DNA from: an uncultured Chloroflexales bacterium
GTDB lineage: Bacteria; Chloroflexota; Chloroflexia; Chloroflexales; Chloroflexaceae
Direction: 5' to 3'
DNA length: 64,000 nt
Assembly: GCA_937902315.1 (NCBI GenBank)
Contig: CALGUG010000054.1
Location: 1 to 64,000, forward strand
Translations under genes and position numbers: made by a program
Part shown: piece after piece, positions 25,285-34,000 of the stretch
How positions within the stretch are numbered: the first letter of the stretch is position 1
Layout of the letters: every line of letters begins with the position of its first letter
Notes under the pieces: model-generated
Told to the model about the DNA's origin: nothing
Databases searched by the model: none
What the model saw: the letters and a program-made list of their open reading frames with translations, nothing else

Positions 25285-26250
25285 CTAATCCTCCCAAGCG
25301 CTGGCTTGGTTCAGGCGCTCGAGCTGCTCTTGGCTCAGCTTAAGGCTGCTGGCTGGCAGAATGCTCTGCAACTGCTCGACGTTGTTCGCGCCGATGATCG
25401 GGGCCGTGACGCTCGGCTGATGCAGCAACCAAGCGACCGCAACTTGAGCATTGGAAGCTCCTACTTCGTCGGCGACCGCTTTGAGCGCATCGAGCACCGC
25501 CCAGCCTTTTTCGTTGAAGTAGCGCTTTTGAACGCTGCTGGCGCGAGCGCTCTCGGGGATCTCGGCCCCACGCTGGTATTTGCCCGTTAAGAAGCCATTG
25601 GCGAGTGGGCTGTAGGGGATAACGCCCAAGCCCTGATCGAGGCAGAGCTCGGCCAGTTCGCGCTCGAATTCGGCCCGCTTGGCAAGGTTGTAGTGCGGCT
25701 GATGCGAACAGTAGCGGGCGTAGTTATAGCGGTCGCTGACGCCGAGCGCGAGGGCCAGCCGCCAAGCGGGCGTGTTAGAACAGCCGATATAGCGGACTTT
25801 GCCCGCCCGCACAAGGTCGCTCATCGCCTCTAAGGTTTCTTCCAAAGGTGTATTGGAATCGTACCAGTGGGTTTGGTACAGATCGATATAGTCGGTCTGG
25901 AGCCGTTTTAAGCTCTCGTCGCAGGCTCGCATTAGGTGGGCGCGGCTCAGCCCTTCGCCGGTCGGTCCCGCCCACATGCGCCCGCGCACTTTGGTGGCGA
26001 TAATGACTTCGTGTCGATTCTTGCGTTCCTTCATCCAGCGGCCGATGATCGCTTCCGATGCACCGCCTTGGTTTGCGTCGACCCAGTTAGAATAGATGTC
26101 GGCTGTGTCGATGAAGCAGCCGCCCGCTTCGACAAAGGCATCCATAATCGCAAACGACGTGGCTTCGTCGGCCGTCCAGCCGAACTGCATACTGCCCAAG
26201 CAAAGCGACGATACGTACAAACCACTGCGACCTAATCGACGATATTCCAT
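25285..26250 (-). CDS. Aldo/keto reductase
   Basis: A 321-residue NADPH-dependent aldo/keto reductase. MEYRRLGRSGLYVSSLCLGSMQFG at the N terminus, catalytic D-x-A-x-x-Y in FIDTADIYSN, lysine in ATKVRG and the G-C-S-N motif (RYIGCSNTPAW) are present. IPYSPLANGFLTGKY is typical of the AKR11/13-like branch. Substrate unknown. The frame extends 16 codons upstream, but AAGAAAG fits the ATG chosen here. It converges on the uricase gene. Confidence 0.88.
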   Translation of the reverse strand: MEYRRLGRSGLYVSSLCLGSMQFGWTADEATSFAIMDAFVEAGGCFIDTADIYSNWVDANQGGASEAIIGRWMKERKNRHEVIIATKVRGRMWAGPTGEGLSRAHLMRACDESLKRLQTDYIDLYQTHWYDSNTPLEETLEAMSDLVRAGKVRYIGCSNTPAWRLALALGVSDRYNYARYCSHQPHYNLAKRAEFERELAELCLDQGLGVIPYSPLANGFLTGKYQRGAEIPESARASSVQKRYFNEKGWAVLDALKAVADEVGASNAQVAVAWLLHQPSVTAPIIGANNVEQLQSILPASSLKLSQEQLERLNQASAWED

Positions 26251-26341
26251 ATGCTTTCTTCTTGCATTTGCTTGTTCTGTTTCGCTAGTTTGGAACAAGT
26301 CAAATACCTAGCTTCGCTGTTTCCGCTCCGATTCTAAGTTA

Positions 26342-26486
26342 TACCAAATGCGCTCAAACACATACATTCTTGTAACACAGGCAAATGAAAAGCTGGGGCA
26401 AGAGTGCTGTGATATTTCGCGCGACAGCGCGAAATATCACACAACAATTAGAGTCAAGTTCCGCTCAGCTGAAGCTGACATAACAT
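26342..26486. mobile_element. Degenerate MITE with palindrome
   Basis: Left end TACCAAATGCGCTCAAACACATAC follows TTA; AAAAGCTGGGGC and GTCAAGTTCCGCTCAGCTGAAG match element interiors, but the right terminus is lost. A perfect palindrome with arms TGTGATATTTCGCGC/GCGCGAAATATCACA lies at 26408-26441. Beyond it, 26487-26752 shows no gene and holds the leader of the SH3 protein gene. Confidence 0.75.
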
Positions 26487-26752
26487 ACCCAAGCCGAAGC
26501 CTTCGACACGATTGGCTGTGATAGGCCCGTTTGTAAACCTTTACATTTTTTTGTATCGAAATTGCGTTGCGCCTATATGTATAATTGGCAATGCACTATT
26601 GTGCGCTTGGCGCAAAACGCGCCAGATCGCGAGAACCGTTTCGAGGAGCCAATAGATACGAACCGTGCCTATCTTGCAAAGCCTGTTGAGTTGTCATATG
26701 ATACATATGTCTGGCATCGCCCAGGAGGCTTAACGAAAGGACAAAGCCAGCA

Positions 26753-28114
26753 ATGGAAACACTGCTTCCTCTCATATTGTTAGTCGTCGGCGTCGTTATC
26801 GTTCTCCCTGTGATCTATATCCTACGTCGTCGTCGTATGGCGTCCTCTTCTGACGAGCTTCCAGAGATCGGTACGCCGATTGATTATACTGCTGAACCTG
26901 CGGAACCGGATGAACCAGCTACCTTAGGAGAGCGTTTTGCTAACCTCTCTATCGCTGGAAAGATACTTGTATTTACCATTCCGATCCTCTTTATTGTTGG
27001 CGCGGCGGTTATGATTCTTGCTTTGGGCAATAGCATCAACCCGCCACCGGAGCCAGTAGCTGAGCCAGAGCCGGAATACGAGATCAGCAATGTCCGTGCA
27101 TCGTTAGCGAACCCGAATATGATCTCCATCAGTGCCGAGAGCAACCTGCCTCCCGATAACGAGGTCTATGCCGAAATCCTCGCTGATGGTGAACTGTTTG
27201 AATGGTACGATCTTGAGCAGGCTAGCGGGCGCGTCGACTCGCGTGGCAGAATCGATATTCGCTTGGCTAAGCTTGCAGATGCTCCTGCGGCGAGCGAAGA
27301 ATCCAGATATACGGTACGCTTATCGGCGAATGTTGATGGCGTAGAGATCGAGAATGTAAGTGATCTCGTTGTGCCGCCAAGCTATGCTGCCGCCTTCTAC
27401 GCCCAATCGGTCGCCGAGGCCGAGCCAGAGCCAGAAGAAGTTGAGGAGGCAGAACCAGAGCCTGAGCCAGAGCCAACCCCAGAGCCAGAGCCGACCCCAG
27501 AGCCAGAGCCAGAAGGTCCGCCGCCTGTCACGGCCATTGTCTTTAACGGTGGTAATGTGCGCAGCATTCCCCAGATCAATGGCAGCCAAGTGCTCGACCA
27601 GATCCACGCTAACGAGACCGTACAACTGCTTCAAAAGACCTCCAACGGTCAGTGGTATCTGATCAAAAATCCGCGCGATGTGGTTGGTTGGGTGAGCACA
27701 ACCCTCTTGACGATCGCTCCTGAGGCCTCGGCTCAAGTGCCCATTCAAGGCCAGGCCGATCCGCTTCCCACGGCCGTCGCTGTGGGCCAGCCCAGCGATC
27801 AGCAGCCCGAAACGGCTGAACAACAGCCTAGCGAAGCTCCTGCAGAGCAGCCGCAACAACCCGCTGCCGAGGGCGAAGCCACCGGACTCGTCGCCCGCGT
27901 CTTCAACGGTGGTAATGTGCGCAGCATTCCGCAACTCAATGGCAGCCAAGTCTTAGATCAAATTCACGCTGGCGAGATCGTTCAATTATTACAAAAGACA
28001 GCAAACGGCCAGTGGTACCAGATCCGCAATCCGCGCAACGTTGTAGGCTGGGTGAACGTCACCTTGCTTACCATCGATCAAACGGTTGCATCGCGCGTTC
28101 CAGTGGCACCGTAA
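26753..28114 (+). CDS. Membrane protein with two SH3-like domains
   Basis: A 453-residue protein with hydrophobic segments at about 4-24 and 68-90 separated by a short acidic loop. Residues 100-200 form a beta-rich domain of unknown type. Two Pro-Glu-rich linkers (about 218-260, 325-375) precede two SH3b domains (about 262-322 and 380-440) that are nearly identical: FNGGNVRSIPQ-NGSQVLDQIH and QLLQKT-NGQWY. The duplication is recent in appearance. The extracellular SH3 domains probably bind cell-wall or surface polymer; this is inference. GAAAGGAC precedes the ATG. Confidence 0.8.
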   Translation: METLLPLILLVVGVVIVLPVIYILRRRRMASSSDELPEIGTPIDYTAEPAEPDEPATLGERFANLSIAGKILVFTIPILFIVGAAVMILALGNSINPPPEPVAEPEPEYEISNVRASLANPNMISISAESNLPPDNEVYAEILADGELFEWYDLEQASGRVDSRGRIDIRLAKLADAPAASEESRYTVRLSANVDGVEIENVSDLVVPPSYAAAFYAQSVAEAEPEPEEVEEAEPEPEPEPTPEPEPTPEPEPEGPPPVTAIVFNGGNVRSIPQINGSQVLDQIHANETVQLLQKTSNGQWYLIKNPRDVVGWVSTTLLTIAPEASAQVPIQGQADPLPTAVAVGQPSDQQPETAEQQPSEAPAEQPQQPAAEGEATGLVARVFNGGNVRSIPQLNGSQVLDQIHAGEIVQLLQKTANGQWYQIRNPRNVVGWVNVTLLTIDQTVASRVPVAP

Positions 28115-28121
28115 CGTACTG

Positions 28122-28159
28122 CAATGGGGCATCATTTGCTTACTTATGATGCCCCATTG
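28122..28159 (+). terminator. Hairpin after the SH3-protein gene
   Basis: Perfect 14-bp stem CAATGGGGCATCAT/ATGATGCCCCATTG with a 10-base loop. It is followed by TAGTCG and not a T-run, so it may act as an RNA-end stabiliser or weak terminator. Confidence 0.65.
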
Positions 28160-28173
28160 TAGTCGTCCTATCT

Positions 28174-29007
28174 ATGACATTTGAATTTTCTGACAGCCTA
28201 AATCGACCACTTGATCAGCTCGCCCTTGTCTTTTTCGATATCGAAAGCACGGGCCTCCATGCAAGTGAAGACCGCATTTGTGAGATCGCGCTGCGTCGTG
28301 TGCGGGGCGATAGCCTCGAAGCGAGCTACCGCACCCTTGTAAATCCTTGCCATCCTATGGACAGTCAGGCGTTTCAGGTCCACCAGATCAGCCCTGAAAT
28401 GCTGACAGATGCTCCGCTCTTTGCAGAAGTTGCGCCTAATGTTTTGCCACTTTTGCAAGGTGCTGTGCTGGTCGCCCACAACGCGCCCTTCGACGTCGCG
28501 TTTCTCAACAACGAGCTGCAGCGTCTTGCCCAGCCGCCGCTTGCTAATCCAGTGATCGATACCCTTGTGTTGTCGCGCCGCCTCTTACGGCGCGCTTCAC
28601 ACAGCCTTGCATCCTTGGCCGCTGATATCGGTCTAGCGCGCCCTTCCCATCGCGCCATGGATGATGTGATGGCGCTCGAAGGCTTGTATCGTTATCTGTT
28701 AGGCCAGCTTGCCGAGCGCGAGATCAACACCCTCGACGATGTGCTTCGCTTCCAGCGTGGTCTACTGCCCGGCCAAGTAGAACAAGCGCCGCCTCCCGTG
28801 ATCGAACAGGCCCTGCGCCAAGGTCGCCGGATCTCGATCATCTATCGCTCGGTTAGCACGCCCGAGCCAACCCTGCGCCTGATTCGTCCGATCGAGATCA
28901 CCCACGAACGTAGCGGCCTCTTTTTGCGCGCCTTCTGTTATTTGCGCAACGATCTTCGCTCCTTCGCGCTTGAAAAGATCGAGTCGATGGAACTGATCGA
29001 AGAGTAA
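28174..29007 (+). CDS. DnaQ-like 3'-5' exonuclease fused to a WYL domain
   Basis: A 277-residue two-domain protein. Residues 15-180 are a DEDD exonuclease: FFDIESTGL (D22, E24), VAHNAPFDVAFLN and the H-x(4)-D motif SHRAMDDVMALEGLY, which makes it a DEDDh enzyme like Pol III epsilon. Residues 205-277 (ALRQGRRISIIYRS, LRLIRPIEI, G-L-F-L-R-A-F-C-Y, R-S-F-A-L-E-K-I-E-S) form a WYL-like domain, usually a ligand or nucleic-acid sensor in regulators. The fusion suggests an exonuclease controlled by, or targeted through, the WYL module. The TAA stop is the left target duplication of a MITE. Confidence 0.87.
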   Translation: MTFEFSDSLNRPLDQLALVFFDIESTGLHASEDRICEIALRRVRGDSLEASYRTLVNPCHPMDSQAFQVHQISPEMLTDAPLFAEVAPNVLPLLQGAVLVAHNAPFDVAFLNNELQRLAQPPLANPVIDTLVLSRRLLRRASHSLASLAADIGLARPSHRAMDDVMALEGLYRYLLGQLAEREINTLDDVLRFQRGLLPGQVEQAPPPVIEQALRQGRRISIIYRSVSTPEPTLRLIRPIEITHERSGLFLRAFCYLRNDLRSFALEKIESMELIEE

Positions 29008-29171
29008 TACCAAATCCGTTAGCTTGCTTTCTCTTCGGCCTTCGGCAGAGCGGAACGTGACTCTTTTTGGGTGTGAGATTTCGCGCGGCCGCGCGAAATC
29101 TCACACAAGCCTTTTCTCGGCTTTTCGTTTTTCTAAGCGAAGAGCATGCACGCCTTTAAACGGATCTGGTA
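29008..29171. mobile_element. MITE with internal palindrome, TSD TAA
   Basis: Ends TACCAAATCCGTTAG and ACGGATCTGGTA, flanked by TAA (29005-29007, also the exonuclease stop codon, and 29172-29174). A perfect 36-bp palindrome GTGTGAGATTTCGCGCGG plus its reverse complement is inserted at 29071-29106, making this copy about 45 bp longer than bare copies. Confidence 0.92.
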
Positions 29172-29194
29172 TAACATTGGCGTACAGCTACAAG

Positions 29195-29298
29195 TCTCGT
29201 TTGGTGGGCGGGATGTTGATAGCCGTAGGCGGACGCGCTAAGGAACGAATGGAAGCTTGAGACCTGACCGCCAGAGCGCTGAGCTCAACAAGCGGATT
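29195..29298 (-). repeat. REP element and MITE right-end fragment
   Basis: TGGTGGGCGGGATGTTGA and the reversed REP core (29220-29238) with flank AGGAACGAATGGAAGCTTGAGA; then an isolated MITE right end AAGCGGATTTGGTG (29290-29298 region). Confidence 0.8.
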
Positions 29299-29311
29299 TG
29301 GTGTAAGATAC

Positions 29312-29345
29312 AAAAAGGCGGTATGGTTCGCTAACCATGCCGCCT
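29312..29345 (-). terminator. Terminator of the small-gene unit
   Basis: On the minus strand, stem AGGCGGCATGGTT/AACCATACCGCCT (one mismatch) with loop AGCG, followed by TTTTG. It lies 40 bases after the stop codon of the 97-residue gene and supports that unit being transcribed. Confidence 0.85.
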
Positions 29346-29383
29346 CTTATTGTTTCGTGATCCGCTTTGTCCTAAGCCACCGC

Positions 29384-29677
29384 CTATCCTGAAAGTATCT
29401 CTTCTTCATCGTCGATAATCACAGCCAACCTATTGAGAAAATCGTTGATCGAACGAGCACGCGACTGAATCTCTGTCAAAATCGCACGATCGATCGCATC
29501 GAGCATAATCGGGTAGTGCGGGTGCAAACTTGCTGCTGCCACAGGATTGTCGAGAAGCGTGCTCGCAATGGTCGGGTTTGCAGCAGCAAGCATGGCTAAA
29601 CGAGTAAGCGCAGGGCGAGTACTTGTTCCGGGGCGTAGCCTGAAGCTGCTCTGATCTGGCCCCTGTTTGAGTGTCAT
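29384..29677 (-). CDS. Small protein, possible NHLP-type peptide precursor
   Basis: A 97-residue protein. After a basic N terminus it reads RLAMLAAANPTIASTLLDNP, then VAAASLHPHYPIMLDAIDRAIL and a second helix ending FLNRLAVIIDDEEEILSG. The pattern A-A-N-P-x(4)-x-L-L-x-N-P-x-A-A, a following D-R-A-x-L helix and an acidic end resemble the nitrile-hydratase-like leader (NHLP/Os1348) group of peptide precursors, but this is by eye only. No maturation enzyme is encoded nearby. The ATG lies 4 bases after the stop of the 48-residue frame. A terminator follows. Confidence 0.6.
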   Translation of the reverse strand: MTLKQGPDQSSFRLRPGTSTRPALTRLAMLAAANPTIASTLLDNPVAAASLHPHYPIMLDAIDRAILTEIQSRARSINDFLNRLAVIIDDEEEILSG

Positions 29678-29681
29678 TGAT

Positions 29682-29828
29682 CTACCCCCAATATCTTGTT
29701 ATTAAATATCGAGCATCTCTCCTTACCCGAACAACCGCCACCAATGGCAAAAGCGTCTCGCAGTAACGGTGGATGTTGTCACTTTCAAGGCCAGACACCG
29801 TCATGAACTTTTCCCATAGCAAAGCCAT
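29682..29828 (-). CDS. Possible 48-residue small protein
   Basis: A 48-codon frame starting MALLWEKFMTVSGLESDN and ending in an arginine-rich aromatic tail RRDARYLITRYWG. Its TAG stop lies 4 bases before the ATG of the 97-residue gene, an arrangement typical of translational coupling. GGAGG directly abuts the ATG, which is too close for normal initiation, so the true start may be an internal ATG nine codons in. No family was recognised. Confidence 0.35.
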   Translation of the reverse strand: MALLWEKFMTVSGLESDNIHRYCETLLPLVAVVRVRRDARYLITRYWG

Positions 29829-29896
29829 CCTCCACTTTGTTGTGAAGTCTGTTTAGATGCTATGGTTGACGCTTTATGCTCAACAAGAGGGGCTAT

Positions 29897-29945
29897 GTAG
29901 CAAGTCGGTTGAGATTCCATGCATACTCAGACGGAGACTTGCTAC
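29897..29945. repeat. Inverted repeat in the small-gene leader
   Basis: GTAGCAAGTC (29897-29906) and GACTTGCTAC (29936-29945) are perfect 10-bp inverted arms around a 29-base loop containing ATGCAT. It lies upstream of the 48-residue frame and could be an operator or an RNA hairpin. The remainder of 29829-30087 shows nothing recognisable. Confidence 0.6.
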
Positions 29946-30087
29946 ACGATAATAGTGCTGGTTGCGCCTTATAAACAAGCCTACCAGAACGGATCCATCC
30001 TGCAAGATCGCTCTAGTGAGATCACTTTCTTATAAGAGCACTCTCAGCGGAGAAAAATCATTTGGTAGTGAATAAGTATACGTGTGA

Positions 30088-30114
30088 CTAAAATATTGGC
30101 TCTCTGGAAGAGCC
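30088..30114 (-). terminator. Terminator after the 24-codon gene
   Basis: Minus-strand stem GGCTCT/AGAGCC with a 5-base loop, followed by AATATTTT, 50 bases after the stop codon. Confidence 0.7.
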
Positions 30115-30163
30115 TGTGTGAAGCAGCCAAACTTTGATACACGCTTGGTTACTTCGTTGGCGA

Positions 30164-30238
30164 TTAGTGAGTGTCAGGGTCACCATACGGTTCATCAGAG
30201 TTGAAGCTGAAAGATTGGTATTGTTCTTTGGTGATCAT
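30164..30238 (-). CDS. 24-residue peptide gene under a phased-repeat promoter
   Basis: A very short frame: MITKEQYQSF, then S-F-N-S, then DEPYGDPDTH and TAA. AAGGAG lies 6 bases before the ATG, ideal spacing. An elaborate operator-promoter (30285-30339) gives a leader of about 40 bases, and a terminator follows, so this small frame forms a complete transcription unit. The peptide is acidic, has no hydrophobic signal and no cysteine. It could be a secreted signal after export, a modified-peptide precursor or an intracellular effector. No family was recognised. Confidence 0.7.
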   Translation of the reverse strand: MITKEQYQSFSFNSDEPYGDPDTH

Positions 30239-30284
30239 AGCGTGCTCCTTGGTGGCCTCACGTATTCGTCATTCAACTACCAAA

Positions 30285-30339
30285 GTTATAATCAATACCG
30301 TTGACTCAAGGTTGACGCAATGATGACTTGTGGTTGACT
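30285..30339 (-). promoter_or_regulatory. SARP/PhoB-like operator: four repeats in 11-bp phase plus -10
   Basis: On the minus strand the heptamers GTCAACC, GTCATCA, GTCAACC and GTCAACG are each separated by 4 bp; on the plus strand their GTTGAC-like cores start at 30300, 30311, 30322 and 30333. After the last heptamer come exactly 8 bp and then TATAAC (30290-30285). Heptamer direct repeats in 11-bp phase ending 8 bp from the -10 box are the known layout of SARP activator sites; PhoB-family sites are similar. There is no independent -35 box, so transcription should depend on the activator. Confidence 0.82.
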
Positions 30340-30431
30340 CTGGTAAAGATCTTTGACCCATTGCATTACAAACCAAGCCTTCGCTTGTTGCAGCAGCTAA
30401 GCGCTCTTATTGCAGCACCGCTTAACCAACT

Positions 30432-30742
30432 TATTGCTCAAGCGGCTTGGTCTTTACCCTCCATACGGTCCCAAGCGCGTCCGCCTACGGCTACCAAATG
30501 GGCTAGCCTGCCCTCATCCCCTGCCCTTCTCCCGCGTGCTGTACATTAGCCACAAATCAACATACGGTCAGCGTTATCTGCCCTCACCTCCGGCCCCCTC
30601 TCCCGCACTGCGGGCGAGGGGGTGAATGGTGATGGTTCTGTGCTCTCAAGGATAATTCCGCGATGCTATGCGAACAATCGCCTGTTGCTGCCGACACGAC
30701 TTTTGAGTAATGCATAGCTCCCGCATTGCGGGAGGAGGGTGT
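30432..30742. repeat. Composite REP repeat, copy B
   Basis: REP core at 30475-30493, the CATACGGTCAGCGTTATCTG block, CTCTCCCGCACTGCGGGCGAG hairpin, TTCTGTGCTCTCAAGGATAA, GCGAACAATCGCC and the CTCCCGCATTGCGGGAG hairpin in the same order as 6830-7137. No palindrome is inserted in this copy. Confidence 0.88.
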
Positions 30743-30744
30743 GA

Positions 30745-30909
30745 TACCAAATCCGTTTAAAGACCTGCATGCTCTTCGCTCAGAAAAACGAAAAGCCGAG
30801 AAACAGGTTGTGTGAGATTTCGCCCTGCAGGGCGAAATCTCACACACCAAAAAGAGACACGTTCCGCTCTGCCAAAGGCCAAACAGAGCGCGATCAGCTA
30901 GATTTGCTA
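30745..30909. mobile_element. MITE with internal palindrome
   Basis: Ends TACCAAATCCGTTTAAAGA and CTAGATTTGCTA. Flanks are TGA and TCA, one base different, so the duplication has decayed. A perfect 36-bp palindrome GTGTGAGATTTCGCCCTG with its reverse complement lies at 30810-30845, between the AAAAGCC and CACGTTCCGCTC landmarks, the same insertion point as in the copy at 29008. Confidence 0.88.
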
Positions 30910-30965
30910 TCAACCGTTCAAGTGAGATGGCTATCCCAGCAGAGCGGACTGGGAGAAGAAGAGCA

Positions 30966-31005
30966 TTCTAAAGGATTTCGCGTGTTGATGCGAAATCCTT
31001 TAGAA
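30966..31005. repeat. Palindrome (GATTTCGC family), arms TTCTAAAG
   Basis: TTCTAAAGGATTTCGC pairs perfectly with GCGAAATCCTTTAGAA around an 8-base loop. It lies 15 bases after the stop codon of the MalT/SARP gene and could help end that transcript, though no T-run follows. Confidence 0.9.
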
Positions 31006-31020
31006 CGAAAGAGAAGTGTC

Positions 31021-34000
31021 TTACGAAGCCACCAAACGCCGATAGACCTCGTGGGTTGACTGGCTCGGTGTCGCGTTTAAGCTGCGCAGGGCCAAACCGA
31101 GATATTCGTAGGTTGAATGCACCAACGAGCGATTGCCATATTGCGCAGCGATACGCATAAGATGGAGTGCGGTCTGTTCGCGGCATCCATCGATTTGAAG
31201 CAGCTGTTGATAATAGTTGATGGCCTTTTGAGGCGCCAGTTGCTCGTGTAACTTGCCTAGTTGTTCAAGTAAATCGAGGTAACGCTGCTGGAGATGATCG
31301 CGCCGTGCTGTGGCCCACAAAGAAGCACTGAGCGGCGCGCTTGGTAGAAAATCACCCCCATAGAGATCTGCCGTTTGGATCAGCTCTTCAAGGCTTTGAG
31401 CTGAACGTAGCGCTTGCTCGAAGTGCGCCACATCGTAGCTGATCTGCTCCCAAGGTGTGCGAATCGCGCAGATGCCATCGCGGGCCGAAGCCGCTAGCCC
31501 GGTATTGGCGCGCAGACGGCGCAGGGCTTGGTGAAGCGCCGTCATCGAGAGGTCGCTCTCGCCCCAGACTGCTTCCCATAAGCGCTCGACCGGCATACCG
31601 CCCGGCCCTGCATCGAGCAGGCGTGTCAGCAGGGCTTGATAGATCGGAGATAGCTCGCAATTGACGCCGTCGCGAACACACTCAAAGACCCCCAAGGCGC
31701 TGATACGCCAGTACGAGAGCGTCTTTTGGCTTAGGCTTGAAGCGCTGCTGGTTTGGGCTGGCGCTTGTTGTGCGGGAGCGAAGTAGCTTTGGTAGGGCTG
31801 AAGCAGCTGCTCACGTAGTTTAGGCACAAGCTGCTGTATCAGCGGATCGATCTTTTGCCAAAGCGTTTCAAATTGGGCTCTATCGTTCTTCAAGCTACTT
31901 TCCAGTGCCCTCTGAAGCAGATATTCGATCTTATCAAGCATCAGCAACGAGTTGCTATGCGCTTCTAGCTTGCTGAGTTCAAGCTCGGAAACCTTATCGT
32001 TACTGAAGCCGATTAAGTTCGCTCGCCTGCGGGCCAATACAAGGCGCGCGTTGAGTTCAGGGTTGGTGTCTGTTTCCGCTTCCAAGGCGTGGGCATGCCA
32101 CGCTTGGGCCAGCTCTCTATCGCCTGCCAACAGCGCGCACCACCATGCCCCGATGGCTGCGCTTGCTGCGCTCGGCACAATGTAAAAGCGCATCGCTAAG
32201 TTGTAGGCCTCTTCGAAATGCTTGAGCGCCTTTTCAAAATTGGCTTGATAGAGCTCAAGCTCGGCCATGCTACAGAGCAGTGTTGTTTCGGTTCGGCGAC
32301 GTGAGGTGCGCTGGGCGGTCTCAAGTCCTTCCTTGAAGGCGCTGCGGGCTTCACCGAAGCGCAGCTCTTCTAGCGCGAGCATGCCCAGGTTGTTGAGCGT
32401 CATAGCGCGGCGCCCCATGTTGCCCAAAACGCGCCAGCAGGCGTCGGCGCGCCGCAGGTAGCGCTGAGCTGCGCGACGATCGCCATTGCGGGCATAGGCC
32501 AAACCGAGGATATCGGTGAGGGTGCCGATCAGTTGTTTATCTTGTTGATTGCAGTTCGCGCTGAGCTGTAGGGCCTCTTCGAGGATATTGATCGCTTGCC
32601 CGACCTCGCTTTGAGTCAATAGTAAGCGGCTTTTCACCATCATATAGTTGATGCGCAGCAGTGGACTGAGACTATCGACCTCGACCGCATCGAGAAGACT
32701 CTGAGCTTCTTGGCGTTTGCCTGCCAGAAAGTGCATATCGGCGTTGCTGATCTGGGCTGCTTGGCGAACTGAATCATCGCCCAAGGTTTCGGCCAGATCG
32801 ATAGCGGCGAAGGCTTGCTCCCAGAGCGCTAGATCGCTATAAACACGCGCCTGTTCGAGCAGCAGCTCGGGCGGCAGCATGGTGATCTTTTCCACGCGAT
32901 TGAGGCAGGCCACGATGGTCGAATGGAGCGAGCGTTGGCGGAAAAGCGGAATAAAGTCGTGTAAGAGTTGAATGGCTTGCTCGTAGCTATCGCTCGCTAA
33001 GTAGCAGTCGAGCGCCCGTAGAAGATCTTCTTCAGAGCGATAGATTTCGGCGGCGCGCAGCAACAAGCGTTTATAGCGTTGCGTGTCGCGCGCGAGCCGT
33101 TCGCGTAGAAAGTCGCGAAAGAGGCTATGGTACGAGAGCCAGTTGCCCCGCATCGAGACGAACAAGCTGTGGCGCAAGGTCTGTTCGAGAAAATCACGCG
33201 AGTTTGTGCTCTTGCGCAGCAGATCACAACGTTCGGGTGAAAGATCTTCGAAGATACTTGTATCTTCTAGAAAACGTTGAAACTCTGGATCGAGTGGCGC
33301 AACGACTTGTTCTGCGAAATAGGCGTAGACTTTGCTCGTGTCGTTTACGCCATTGAGATTAAACTGATAGTGGCCGTGGTTTGAGCGGTCGAGATAGAGT
33401 ACGATACCTGTCACCCAGCCTTCGAATTGAGCGCTCAGCTCTTGGGCATGTTCCTCTGAAAGCTCGTGTTCGCTGATCATTTCGGCCAGTTGTTGAACCT
33501 CTTCGGGCCGGAATTGCAGCAGGGCATAGTCGAAGATAGCAGCTCGCTGTTGAGCTACAAGACGCACCAGGCCGCGTAAATTGGGCACGGTTCGTGAAGC
33601 TAAGACAAGGTGGCAGTTATGAGCGTATTCGATCAAGGAAGCCAAAAGGCTTGTTACAAGGTTGCTTCCCGGCAAGGTTGGTCCATCGGTTAAGAGCTGA
33701 AGGTCGTCGATGACAAGCGCGAAGGGGTGTGGAGCGTCGGCGATAAGCAGGGCCGCCTCGTGGCCTATCTCAGCCAGACTTTGGGGCAAGCTGCTATCGA
33801 TACGTTCCGCGAGCTCGGCGGCGTGTGGCACAAAGGGAGCCACGGTGTGTAAGAGATAGTCGAGAAAGCGATGTGGATCATGATCGGCGGCATCGAGAGT
33901 ATACCAAGCGACAGGCAGTTGCGTTTGGGCTGCCCATTCTACAAGCAGCGAGGTCTTTCCCCAACCTGCGGGTGCTGCTAGTACAACAATCCTTCGATTA

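Noticed and set aside
29780..29811. 10-codon alternative frame MGKVHDGVWP
   Set aside because: It overlaps the 48-codon frame, has no better ribosome site and nothing supports it.
30410..30625. 71-codon frame in the repeat island before the MalT/SARP gene
   Set aside because: The same peptide tail appears in frames over other composite repeats, so it is repeat sequence.
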